DNA of 25,129 nucleotides from Akkermansiaceae bacterium UBA1315 (GCA_002307065.1 DBTN01000021.1:1-25129); one strand, 5' to 3'; shown: positions 14,608-22,696, numbered from the stretch's first letter. The notes: a model not told the origin generated them from the letters alone. Translations and numbers: made by a program.

Positions 14608-15428
14608 GGAAGTGACAGCGAAAGTTGTGAGAAAGTGGTCAACGCTTCGATCGTTTTGCGCGCGGCGGTATCAGGATCCGGTAGAGGAAAAATTTCTGCG
14701 GAGAGGCATTGGTTGTAACCGATTTGTTTCAATGCTCCAGCGATGGGCCGGAGATCAGTGTGACCCAAGCCCATTGCGTGGCGATTGGAATCGGCGAAAT
14801 GAACGTGTCCCACATGGCGGCCCGCATGAATGAGCGCGGCGGCGATATCGGCTTCCTCGATGTTCATGTGGAAGAGATCGGCGAGCAGAACAATCTGGTG
14901 AAGCGACTCTGACTCGATCCAATCCGCACCGTCTCCGAGGCGGTTGATGAGGTTCGTTTCGTAACGATTGAGGGGCTCGTAAATGAATGGCACTTCGTAG
15001 TTGGCGGCGGTTTCTCCGGCGACGCGCAAACTTTCCGCGAGCCACTGCAAGGCTTGCTCTCGCGAGACGTCTCCGCCCCAACGGCCTTGCATCGAGCCAA
15101 GGATGGCCGGGGCCCCCAGCTTGCCGCCGAACTCGATCATGGAAATCACGAAGTTCAACGCAGCTCGGCGTTTCTCCGGGTCGGGGTCGGTCAGTGACAA
15201 TCCTTGGCGCACCATGCCTGCACCGGTTCCCACGGCGGCAATGCCCAATCCATGGGTATCCTGAAGTTTTAAAATTTCCTCGATCGAACCCGGGGCGGGT
15301 AAAAACAATTCAACCTCGCTAAAACCGGCGGCTTTGGCTTTCGCGAAACCCACGTCGAGCGAGTCATGAAAAACAAAAGGCCCGGCCGCGGCTTCGGGGA
15401 CACGGCAAAGAGTGACGGCGGTTCGCAT
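14604..15428 (-). CDS. sugar isomerase/epimerase TIM barrel (D-tagatose 3-epimerase-like)
   Basis: A 274-residue xylose-isomerase-like TIM barrel. The four metal ligands expected for D-tagatose/D-psicose 3-epimerases are in place: Glu151 in YEPLNRYET, Asp184 in LLADLFHMNIEE, His210 in GHVHFADSNR, and Glu245 in SAEIFPLPD. EPLNRYE and FHMNIEE are particularly characteristic of that group. Its role in the operon is not obvious, since the oxidative pathway needs no ketose 3-epimerase. It could epimerise a keto-sugar acid or a side-product, or widen the range of sugars entering the pathway. It starts on the last base of the mutarotase stop (TGATG) and overlaps the aldo/keto reductase by four bases. 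The family is firm, the substrate open. Confidence 0.8.
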   Translation of the reverse strand: MRTAVTLCRVPEAAAGPFVFHDSLDVGFAKAKAAGFSEVELFLPAPGSIEEILKLQDTHGLGIAAVGTGAGMVRQGLSLTDPDPEKRRAALNFVISMIEFGGKLGAPAILGSMQGRWGGDVSREQALQWLAESLRVAGETAANYEVPFIYEPLNRYETNLINRLGDGADWIESESLHQIVLLADLFHMNIEEADIAAALIHAGRHVGHVHFADSNRHAMGLGHTDLRPIAGALKQIGYNQCLSAEIFPLPDPDTAARKTIEALTTFSQLSLSLP

Positions 15429-15826
15429 CAGACCGATTCCAGGATGAGGTTTCCGTATTTAGTCGTGTCGCCGGTGCGGATCAGACCGATCGCGGAAGGC
15501 ACCATCGTCTTGAAACGTTCGTGCGGGATGCGCTCGACCTGGGCTCCCGGGTATCCGGCGAAACAACTGTCAAAGGTCTGGATCGTGGAAGAGGGATTGG
15601 TGGTGAGGAATTCCTCCGCTTGAACGATTCTGCAGATTTTAAAATTCGGTTTCAGGAGTTCCACGAGATCGAGCACGGTGGGGATGTCCTGCGTCAGAGA
15701 TATATCAACCGTTTCGATTTCGGGAAAATACGGAAACGCCCAATCGGCGATCACCAGCAGGTTGGTGTGTCGAATCCGCGCAAGCAGATGCAGCACGAGT
15801 GGGTTGAGAATTCCAGACTGAATCAT
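15428..15826 (-). CDS. RbsD/FucU-family sugar mutarotase
   Basis: A 132-residue RbsD/FucU-type protein, which accelerates anomer interconversion of free sugars such as L-fucose or D-ribose. Typical parts are the N-terminal SGILNPLVLHLLARIRHTN, the following VIADWAFPYFPEIETVDISL, KPNFKICRIVQAEEF, and the C-terminal MVPSAIGLIRTGDTTKYGNLIL with the conserved Arg-Thr-Gly-Asp. The frame extends two codons up to a TTG, but the ATG at 15826 begins the usual motif. It is the first gene of the six-gene operon and faces the GntR regulator across about 100 bp. A mutarotase at the head fits a substrate entering as a free aldose, such as L-galactose or L-fucose, rather than a sugar phosphate. Confidence 0.85.
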   Translation of the reverse strand: MIQSGILNPLVLHLLARIRHTNLLVIADWAFPYFPEIETVDISLTQDIPTVLDLVELLKPNFKICRIVQAEEFLTTNPSSTIQTFDSCFAGYPGAQVERIPHERFKTMVPSAIGLIRTGDTTKYGNLILESV

Positions 15827-15835
15827 GGCCAAAAG

Positions 15836-15846
15836 TTGTCATACAG
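15836..15846. promoter_or_regulatory. candidate operator of the divergent FadR-type regulator
   Basis: TTGTCATACAG, in the 104-bp divergent region, fits the T-N-G-T-N3-A-C-N-A half-palindrome typical of FadR/FCD-family operators at all but the last base. It lies 10 bp from the mutarotase start, well placed to repress the operon. A looser TTGT...ACAA arrangement extends to about 15875. Confidence 0.35.
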
Positions 15847-15930
15847 AAACAGGGGTGTCAGCAACAATTTGAGTGGGTTGTGGGTTATTTCATCTGGCGG
15901 TAAGGGATTTGGGTTTGTAGCCTTTTACGC

Positions 15931-16608
15931 ATGGAGCGGCGGAGTGGACAGATCATCGAGGTCCTCGAAAAAGAAATTTTGTCGGGAAAATTGACCGCTG
16001 GGAAGCGGCTGGCGTCCGAGGAAAAACTCTGTGAGCGATTTCAGGTGAGTCGGACCGTGGTGCGGGAAGCGATTCAGCAATTGCGCAGCCGGGGAATGCT
16101 CCGAACCACCAAGGGTTCCGGCACCTACATTGCGAAGGTAAGCTTGGAAACCCTCGGCACTGCGGTGAAGACGTATACGATGCTTGCCAGCGATGCGAAC
16201 TTCCTGGAGCTCATCGATTTTCGGATTTTGATCGAATCGGAGTGCGCTCGTCTCGCCGCAATCAACGCCGGGGAGCAATTTCTTTGCGATCTGCGAGAGG
16301 TCATTGATGAAATGGAGGGAGCGCGTAGCTCGCGGGCCAAGTTCAGTAAAACCGACATCACGTTTCATTTGTTGATCGCAAAGGCGTCGGGAAATAATAT
16401 TTACACCACCTTGCTGGAAGCGGTCGAAAAGCGTTGTGTCGACTATGCGAACTTCAATCGTGGAAACGATGACTGGCATCTCCAGGTCATTGACGATCAT
16501 CGTTCGATCTTGGCGGCGATCGAGGCCGCTCGGCCTGATCTGGCATCTTCGGAAATGCGAGATCATCTTCTTTCCTCGCGACGCCATTTTGTGGATCTAA
16601 GCATCTGA
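15931..16608 (+). CDS. GntR-family (FadR subfamily, FCD domain) transcriptional regulator
   Basis: A 225-residue repressor-type regulator. The winged helix-turn-helix (about 5-70) contains LASEEKLCERFQVSRTVVRE and LRSRGMLRTTKGSGTYI. The C-terminal FCD ligand domain keeps the metal-binding set Asp142, His146 (DITFHLLIAKASGN), His190 (DDHRSILAAIEA) and His212 (MRDHLLSSRRH). FadR-type regulators of sugar-acid pathways (UxuR, ExuR, LgoR in E. coli) respond to intermediates such as D-fructuronate or L-galactonate. This gene is divergent from the L-sugar operon and is very probably its local regulator, sensing a pathway acid. No Shine-Dalgarno site is visible. Confidence 0.88.
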   Translation: MERRSGQIIEVLEKEILSGKLTAGKRLASEEKLCERFQVSRTVVREAIQQLRSRGMLRTTKGSGTYIAKVSLETLGTAVKTYTMLASDANFLELIDFRILIESECARLAAINAGEQFLCDLREVIDEMEGARSSRAKFSKTDITFHLLIAKASGNNIYTTLLEAVEKRCVDYANFNRGNDDWHLQVIDDHRSILAAIEAARPDLASSEMRDHLLSSRRHFVDLSI

Positions 16609-16990
16609 TCCATTCGATGCGACGTGTTTGGGACGGTGCGGCTTTCTACCGTTTTTCCACACGATCTTTGTTTTAGGGCTGAATCTGGATTTTTCCATTC
16701 GGAAGCCCCTTTGGGCATGAGCGAGTTGGCTTCGGCCATCGTTTCTGCCTCGAAGCGGAGGCGCGGCCTCTCCGAGCAAATGAAGAAGCTGCGGATAGTC
16801 CGCGTCTGCAATCCGTTGGCGGAAAAAGGGGATCAGGTCGGAAATATCGCTCAGAACTGCCAATCAAGGAGGTATTGCCAAAACCGACCTTGGGTTTTAA
16901 GCCGTGGCGAACAAAATTTTCTTTCAGACCGAAAAAATTTCTAAGATTAGATCGTTGTCCCCGTCTTAGTTTAAAATCCAAACCACATCG
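16609..16990. other. intergenic stretch without a recognised gene
   Basis: About 380 bases. Minus-strand ORFs in three frames cover parts of it; none shows a family motif. A GGAGG stretch (about 16868-16872) has no start codon at proper distance on the plus strand. The A/T-rich last 100 bases probably carry the promoter of the Gly-rich protein. A decayed gene is possible but not demonstrated. Confidence 0.45.
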
Positions 16991-18241
16991 ATGTCACAGT
17001 CACAAGACCCCGCTTACGATCCTGACCAGGTTCTCGCCAAACCCCGAGTTTCTTTTTGGAGGAAATTGGGAGGCGGTTCGCTCGCCATTTCCTTGATTAT
17101 TCACGGGATCATTCTCGCAGTCGGTGTGGTGCTGATCGTCGGGATCATTCCGCCACCTCCTGAAAAGGTCGTCGATTTCATGGCACCCGGTGGCGGCGGC
17201 GCTCCTCAGTCGAGTCAGCAGCAGAAAAAGCGGGCGAATGTGGTGAAAAGCAACGCCTCACGGGTCGCAGCGAAAGACGTGGTCAGTAATTTCACCCTTC
17301 CTGATCCGGAAGCATCCTCGGACATGAGTGCGCTGGGAGCGCTGGGCGCGGGCGGCATGGGGGGCCTTGGGGGACTCGGCAGTGGCGCGGGGCTTGGCGA
17401 CGGGATGGGCGCAGGCATCGGTGCCGGGATCGGAACAGGATTCGGTGCGGGTAGCGGCTCGAATCCTTTCGGGATGATCAATCCAAACGCCGGCGCATTG
17501 GAGGGTAACTTTTACGATCTGAAGCAAACCGCCAAACGGGAGCCCACCAATCTGGAATTGGCGGACGTGAAGGAAGCCATTCGCGATTTCGTCACCGGTG
17601 GTTGGAGAGAAAAGCAGTTGGAGAAATACTATAAGGCCAAGAAACCGCTTTATCAGACCAAACTCTACATTCCTGTCATGCCTGCGTCCGGAGCTCCGGA
17701 GGCGTTTAATTCGCAAAATGAAGTCCAGCCATCGCGTTGGATAGTTGTATATCGCGGGACGGTGACTCCGCCCAAATCGGGCAAATACCGGTTTGTCGGA
17801 GTGGGGGACGACGTGTTGGTCGTTCGCTTTAACGGAAAGCACGTTTTTGATTATGGATATACCCGTCCAACTTCGGGCACCCGTGACGACTTGATGGAAC
17901 AGCCACTTGTCAAATACCAGTATGAGGCGACGACCACTTGGAACAAAGATCTTCAAGGGATTGGCAGAGGACCTGAATTCCGCGCAGAGGCAGGTAAGGC
18001 TTACCCCATCGAAATTTTGATGAGCGAATTGCCCGGCGGTCTATTTGGCGCGGTGCTGATGATTGAGGAAGTGGGTGTACAATATCAAAAAGACCCGCTT
18101 CAAGGGGCTCCGATTCTCCCTCTTTTCCGCCTCGATCCGAGTGCGCCGAAACAGCCGAGTAAAGATACCAACGCTCCTCCGTTCGATCCCAAAGGACCGG
18201 TTTGGCGAACGGTTGAGGATGGTGGCAAGCTGGGCATCTGA
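16991..18241 (+). CDS. membrane-anchored Gly-rich protein with PA14-like C-terminal domain
   Basis: A 416-residue protein. A basic N terminus (about 1-28) is followed by one transmembrane helix (about 30-53), a PPPPEK stretch, and a linker with GGGG and a basic QQQKKR block, an arrangement like TonB or energy-transducing proteins. Residues about 115-158 are a collagen-like low-complexity block rich in Gly, with Ala, Leu, Met and Ile between. The C-terminal part (about 200-400) is beta-rich, and SGKYRFVGVGDDVLVVRFNG (about 257-276) resembles the carbohydrate-binding PA14 fold, where GDD would bind calcium and sugar. The C terminus is Pro-rich. The protein probably sits in the inner membrane facing the periplasm. 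It stands alone and is followed by a strong terminator. Function unknown. Confidence 0.75.
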   Translation: MSQSQDPAYDPDQVLAKPRVSFWRKLGGGSLAISLIIHGIILAVGVVLIVGIIPPPPEKVVDFMAPGGGGAPQSSQQQKKRANVVKSNASRVAAKDVVSNFTLPDPEASSDMSALGALGAGGMGGLGGLGSGAGLGDGMGAGIGAGIGTGFGAGSGSNPFGMINPNAGALEGNFYDLKQTAKREPTNLELADVKEAIRDFVTGGWREKQLEKYYKAKKPLYQTKLYIPVMPASGAPEAFNSQNEVQPSRWIVVYRGTVTPPKSGKYRFVGVGDDVLVVRFNGKHVFDYGYTRPTSGTRDDLMEQPLVKYQYEATTTWNKDLQGIGRGPEFRAEAGKAYPIEILMSELPGGLFGAVLMIEEVGVQYQKDPLQGAPILPLFRLDPSAPKQPSKDTNAPPFDPKGPVWRTVEDGGKLGI

Positions 18242-18268
18242 GCCAAGCGGCCGTCTCGAAACGATCTG

Positions 18269-18306
18269 TCCCCGCTCCGCCGATCTGGCGGACGGGGATT
18301 TTTTTT
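18269..18306 (+). terminator. rho-independent terminator
   Basis: CCCCG-C-TCCGCC (from 18270) pairs with GGCGGA-CGGGG (ending 18297), leaving one bulged base and a short loop, and a run of eight Ts follows. It begins 28 bp after the stop of the Gly-rich protein gene and is a classical intrinsic terminator for it. The cstA gene converges from the other side and may share it. Confidence 0.9.
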
Positions 18307-18332
18307 GCCGAAACCGGTTTGAGCGTGTGCGA

Positions 18333-20405
18333 TTACTTTTCCTCGGCCAGAGGAATATAAGGGCCTTCGTGCAGAACGGATTTTTTCCCGCGAAGCAATC
18401 GAATCCACTCCAGCGCGCAGCCGATGACGATGACGGCGACGAAGCCAAGAAAGAGCGCGGTGATTCCGATATCCACGCGGGCGTTGGCGATGGCGGGTTC
18501 GATTTTTTCGACCTGTTCCGCAACCAACGGCACTCCGTCGATTTGTCCAGCCGTTCGTTGAGCCTGGAGTTTCTGGATGGCGGGGACAAATCCAGCGGCG
18601 GAGGGTGAAAAGATTTTCAGGTATCCGGCGCTGAAAGTAACTCCGATCAAAAAGATCAGTGGGATCACGGTGCACCATGCGTATTTCGCCCGGCCCATTT
18701 TGATGATCACCGTGGTGCCGAGGCAAAAGGCGATCACCGACAAAAGCTGGTTAGCGATTCCGAAAAGCGGCCAAAGACTGTTCGCAATACCGTATGGATC
18801 GATGGCGCCTTGATAGAGAAAGTAGCCCCAAGCCGTGACCAAGATCGCGCTGGTGAAAATGTTCGCCGTCCACGAGCTGGTATTGCCAAGCGGTTGATAA
18901 AAATTCCCCAGCAAATCCTGAAGAATGAATCGCCCGACCCGGGTGCCGGCATCCAAAGTTGTGAGAATAAACAAGGCTTCGAACATGATCGCGAAGTGAT
19001 ACCAGAGATCGAGAAGCCCATGTCCCACGCCGAATTTTTTAAAAACCGAGTCGAACATGGAGGCCATCCCTACGGCGAAAGTCGGCGCACCACCGACCTT
19101 TCCGATGAGCGTCGGTTCGCCCATGTCGGCGGAAAGTTTTTCCATTTCAGCCAAGGTGATCGGGAAACCCGCGTCATTCACCCGGTCGATCGCGGCGACC
19201 AAGGCAGAAGGATCGTCGTAATTCACGGGAGTATTGATGGCGAAATATTGCCCCGGTTGGAGGGCGCAGGCCGCGATGATCGCCATCAAGGCCACCATCA
19301 TTTCCGTCACCATCGAACCGTAGCCGATCAGACGGATGTGTTTTTCCCGTTCCAGCAACTTCGGGGTCGTCCCTGAGGAGATCAGTGAATGAAATCCGGA
19401 GATCGCGCCGCAGGCGATGGTGATGCAGACAAATGGGAAAACCGGCCCAGGCACCACCCAGCCGCCGCCAAGGAGGAATTGCGGATTGACCGCGGGCATG
19501 TGGAGCGGCGGGGCGATCACCACGATGAAAACTCCCAAGACCGCGACTGTTCCGAGTTTCATGAACGTGCTCAGGTAATCACGAGGAGCGAGCAGCAACC
19601 AAACCGGTAGGACCGAAGCACAAAAACCGTAGATCATGATCGCCCACGCGAGATTGGGAGCCGTCCAGGTCAACGCCGCATTCATTTCAGGCGTGAGGAG
19701 TCGGCCGCCCCACACACAGGCCAGCAAACCCAGCACTCCGAAAATCGAGACTGTCCGGACCCCCAGGCCGCCGCGAATCGCGAGGCCCATGACCATCGCC
19801 AGCGGGATGGTCATCGCGATCGTGAAAAGTCCCCACGGGCTGTGAGCGAGCGCTTTCACCACCACTAAAGCCAGCACCGCCAGAATGATCGTCATGATCG
19901 CCAGCAAGCTGAACATGGCAACGAGGCCGACGAACGGATTGATCTCCTCCTTGAGCATTTTTCCCAACGATTTTCCCTCGCGCCGCATTGAGGCGAAAAG
20001 GACCACCGCGTCATGGACTCCACCGCCCAGAGTCGCACCAATCAAAATCCACAAGGTCCCGGGCAAGTAACCAAATTGGGCGGCCAGAACCGGTCCCACG
20101 AGTGGTCCTGGCCCGGCGATGGCTGCGAAATGGTGGCCAAAAACGACCCATTTGTGGGTGGGGACGTAGTCTTTTCCATCCGCCAAGGTGACGGCGGGTG
20201 GAGCACGCCGATCGTCCAGCACCAAGACCTTCGCCATCAACCAGGCACTATAAAACCGGTAGCTCACCGCGAAAGAACACGCGCCGGCGACAACAAGCCA
20301 CAAGGCATTGACCGGTTCATCCCGCTGTGAAGCTGCGATGGCGACAGCGGCGACGCCCAACAACGAGACCAGAATCCAAACGATCACACGCATCCATTTC
20401 GGCAT
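18333..20405 (-). CDS. cstA: carbon starvation protein CstA-family transporter (pyruvate/peptide uptake)
   Basis: A 690-residue polytopic membrane protein of the CstA/BtsT family, about 16 hydrophobic segments. Characteristic stretches are THKWVVFGHHFAAIAGPGPL with VGPVLAAQFGYLPGTLW (about 82-118), GGGVHDAVVLFASMRREGKS, GAISGFHSLISSGTTPK, LFGIANQLLSVIAFCLGTT, and a central TTLDAGTRVGRFILQDLLG. E. coli BtsT imports pyruvate with protons, and CstA is a pyruvate/peptide permease induced on starvation. The accessory small YbdD/YjiX-type gene often found beside it is absent here. It is divergent from an AraC-type regulator (118 bp between the starts), which may control it. Start ATG at 20405 without a Shine-Dalgarno site. 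Confidence 0.9.
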   Translation of the reverse strand: MPKWMRVIVWILVSLLGVAAVAIAASQRDEPVNALWLVVAGACSFAVSYRFYSAWLMAKVLVLDDRRAPPAVTLADGKDYVPTHKWVVFGHHFAAIAGPGPLVGPVLAAQFGYLPGTLWILIGATLGGGVHDAVVLFASMRREGKSLGKMLKEEINPFVGLVAMFSLLAIMTIILAVLALVVVKALAHSPWGLFTIAMTIPLAMVMGLAIRGGLGVRTVSIFGVLGLLACVWGGRLLTPEMNAALTWTAPNLAWAIMIYGFCASVLPVWLLLAPRDYLSTFMKLGTVAVLGVFIVVIAPPLHMPAVNPQFLLGGGWVVPGPVFPFVCITIACGAISGFHSLISSGTTPKLLEREKHIRLIGYGSMVTEMMVALMAIIAACALQPGQYFAINTPVNYDDPSALVAAIDRVNDAGFPITLAEMEKLSADMGEPTLIGKVGGAPTFAVGMASMFDSVFKKFGVGHGLLDLWYHFAIMFEALFILTTLDAGTRVGRFILQDLLGNFYQPLGNTSSWTANIFTSAILVTAWGYFLYQGAIDPYGIANSLWPLFGIANQLLSVIAFCLGTTVIIKMGRAKYAWCTVIPLIFLIGVTFSAGYLKIFSPSAAGFVPAIQKLQAQRTAGQIDGVPLVAEQVEKIEPAIANARVDIGITALFLGFVAVIVIGCALEWIRLLRGKKSVLHEGPYIPLAEEK

Positions 20406-20523
20406 AGAGGCGACGCTAATGAATTCCCGCGAAGTTAAGCAATAGACATTTCGATCGTTGTTTAAACGACTGCGAGAGAAAAACTCGATTTCCGTGGGAG
20501 CGCGGTTTCCAATCTCCGTCTCG

Positions 20524-21426
20524 ATGAAACGCCGGGCAATTCCACAGATCGATATGATTGACTACGGGGAGGAACGTTTGCGCGAGCGTGGCTTCGTGGC
20601 GATGCCTTTTTCGGATTCGCTGGTAAAGGATCCTCGGCGGCTTCGTCCTCACTATCATGATTTTTTCCAAATCTCGCTTTTGAACGGGGCCGGAACGTTA
20701 ATGCACGATTTTCGCGATCACTGCGTGGACGGGATGACATTGTTTTTTCTAAGTCCTGGCCAAGTTCACACGATCTCGCCGGATGAGGAAATGACGGGCA
20801 CCGTCCTTTCGTTTACTCGGGACTTCTTCGAATCCGGTGCGGAAAGTTCGCCGGGATTTCTGTTGGATATGCCATTTTTCTTTTCTCCAGAGGCGCAGCC
20901 CTGGCTTGCTTTGGATGGGCTGGAGTCGACTCGGATCGCGTCCTTGTTTGAGGAGATGCAACAGGAATTTGATCAATCGAAAATCGGAGCCCTGGAGATG
21001 CTTCGTTCGTTGTTGTGGATATTATTGGTCCGTTGTTCGCGGAAATATGCGGAAATTCACTCCATGACGCCTGTCACTCGATCGGCCGTTCTGGTGCGGA
21101 GGTTTTATCAACAGCTTGAAAAACACTTTCACGATTGGCCATCGCTTCGTCCTTATGCGGTGGAACTCGGTGTGACGATCAATCATCTGAACGATGTCGT
21201 TCGCGAACAAACGGGAAAAGCTGCGGGCGAGCATATCCGGAGTCGCCGGTTGCTGGATGCGAAGCGGATGCTGCTTTATTCCGAGCTCAGTGTTTCGGAA
21301 ATCGGCTACCAGTTGGGATTTCAGGATCCGTCCTATTTTAATCGGTTTTTCCGCCGGTATGCGCACTCCACGCCTTTGGCATTTCGAAATGAAATCCGAG
21401 AAAAATACCAGAAAGAAGCCGGTTAG
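20524..21426 (+). CDS. AraC-family transcriptional regulator
   Basis: A 300-residue regulator: an N-terminal cupin-like sensing domain (RPHYHDFFQISLLNGAG, then FLSPGQVHTISP) followed by an AraC DNA-binding domain with two helix-turn-helix motifs. The second has the family signature SVSEIGYQLGFQDPSYFNRF and FFRRYAHSTPLAFR near the C terminus. The frame extends upstream to a TTG at 20458, giving 22 additional basic residues; I prefer the ATG at 20524, though neither has a clear ribosome site. The gene is divergent from cstA and 24 bp upstream of the Fsr-type efflux gene, so it may control both. The ligand is unknown; a small organic acid would fit the cupin fold. Confidence 0.85.
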   Translation: MKRRAIPQIDMIDYGEERLRERGFVAMPFSDSLVKDPRRLRPHYHDFFQISLLNGAGTLMHDFRDHCVDGMTLFFLSPGQVHTISPDEEMTGTVLSFTRDFFESGAESSPGFLLDMPFFFSPEAQPWLALDGLESTRIASLFEEMQQEFDQSKIGALEMLRSLLWILLVRCSRKYAEIHSMTPVTRSAVLVRRFYQQLEKHFHDWPSLRPYAVELGVTINHLNDVVREQTGKAAGEHIRSRRLLDAKRMLLYSELSVSEIGYQLGFQDPSYFNRFFRRYAHSTPLAFRNEIREKYQKEAG

Positions 21427-21450
21427 TGCCGTTCATCAGGATTGTCTGAG

Positions 21451-22695
21451 ATGGCTGGCCGACCGAAGTTTTCGGCCATGCGAGCAACGGCTCTTCACCC
21501 TACGATAGAACAACGACCTGTCGATCACACGGTTTATACCTTGTTGTTGGCGATCAGTTTTTCCCACTTGTTGAACGATACGATCCAGGCCCTGTTGCCT
21601 TCGATCTATCCTTTGCTGAAATCTTCCTATGGCCTGACGTTTACTCAACTCGGGCTGATTACCTTTACGTTTCAACTTACCGCGTCGTTGCTGCAACCGT
21701 TGGTCGGATATGTCACGGACCGTCGGCCGTTGCCCTACTCGTTGCCGATTGGGATGGCGATGACCTTGGTCGGATTGATCTCACTCGCTCACGCAGGAAG
21801 CTTTGCCATGATTCTGATATCCGCAGGGCTGGTCGGTGCGGGATCGGCGGTTTTTCACCCGGAAGCTTCACGGATCGCTCACATGGCGGCGGGGAAAAGG
21901 CGGGGATTCGCTCAATCTCTTTTCCAAGTCGGCGGGAACGCGGGCAGTGCGTTGGGACCCTTGTTGGCGGCTCTGATCATCGTGCCCCACGGGCAAAAGT
22001 CCTTGGTGGTGTTCTCCGCGCTCGCGCTGTTAGGCGTGATGGTGTTGTGGAAAATTGGAAAATGGCAGGGTAGAAACCTTCACCGCATCCAGCGCAAACC
22101 GGTTCGGGTAGGACATGCCGTCGCCGCAGAAACACCGCGCAAGACCGTGGTTCTGGCTTTGACCATTTTGGTCGCGCTGGTGTTTTCGAAATACGTCTAT
22201 CTGGCGTCCCTCACCAGTTATTATACGTTCTACCTGATGGATCGCTTTCATATCTCGGTTTCCAGTGCGCAGATTCATTTGTTTATCTTGCTGGGTGCGG
22301 TGGCGGTCGGGACGATTGTCGGCGGACCGGTAGGCGACCGGTTTGGACGCAAGCGGGTGATCTGGGGTTCGATTTTGGGTGTGGCTCCCTTTTCGTTGAT
22401 GCTGCCGCATGTCGGACTGGAAATGACCGCGATTCTTTCGGTGTTTATCGGGCTCATTCTTGCATCCGCATTTTCCGCCATTTTGGTTTACGCTCAGGAA
22501 CTGTTACCGGGAAAAGTCGGAATGGTCGCAGGTTTGTTTTTCGGCCTCGCCTTTGGAATCGCGGGAATTGGTTCGGCGGTCTTGGGCAAAGTCGCCGATC
22601 ATCAAGGGATCAACTATGTTTTCCAGATTTGCGCTTATCTTCCGCTGATCGGGCTGTTGACGGTTTTTCTGCCTGATATCGAAGGTGAGAAATGA
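21451..22695 (+). CDS. fsr: MFS transporter, Fsr (fosmidomycin resistance) type
   Basis: A 414-residue, 12-helix major facilitator protein matching E. coli Fsr along its length as I recall it: SFSHLLNDTIQALLPSIYPL, LTFTQLGLITFTFQLTASLL, VFHPEASRIAHMAAGKRRG, QSLFQVGGNAGSALGPLLAA, FSKYVYLASLTSYYTFYLM, ASAFSAILVYAQELLPGKVG. Fsr-type proteins export fosmidomycin and related compounds, and many chromosomal homologues have unknown natural cargo. Possible starts are TTG 21442, ATG 21451 and ATG 21478. I use 21451, which has a weak CAGGA upstream. A GGCCGA/TCGGCC inverted repeat lies just before the third start. The gene follows the AraC gene closely and ends 1 bp from the convergent histidine kinase stop. 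Confidence 0.9.
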   Translation: MAGRPKFSAMRATALHPTIEQRPVDHTVYTLLLAISFSHLLNDTIQALLPSIYPLLKSSYGLTFTQLGLITFTFQLTASLLQPLVGYVTDRRPLPYSLPIGMAMTLVGLISLAHAGSFAMILISAGLVGAGSAVFHPEASRIAHMAAGKRRGFAQSLFQVGGNAGSALGPLLAALIIVPHGQKSLVVFSALALLGVMVLWKIGKWQGRNLHRIQRKPVRVGHAVAAETPRKTVVLALTILVALVFSKYVYLASLTSYYTFYLMDRFHISVSSAQIHLFILLGAVAVGTIVGGPVGDRFGRKRVIWGSILGVAPFSLMLPHVGLEMTAILSVFIGLILASAFSAILVYAQELLPGKVGMVAGLFFGLAFGIAGIGSAVLGKVADHQGINYVFQICAYLPLIGLLTVFLPDIEGEK

Positions 22696-22696
22696 C

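Noticed and set aside
16597..16863. minus-strand ORF and its neighbours in other frames, possibly a decayed gene
   Set aside because: TTG start, overlaps the end of the GntR gene, and no recognisable domain in any frame.
17258..17956. 232-codon minus-strand ORF
   Set aside because: Antisense to the Gly-rich protein; no motif.
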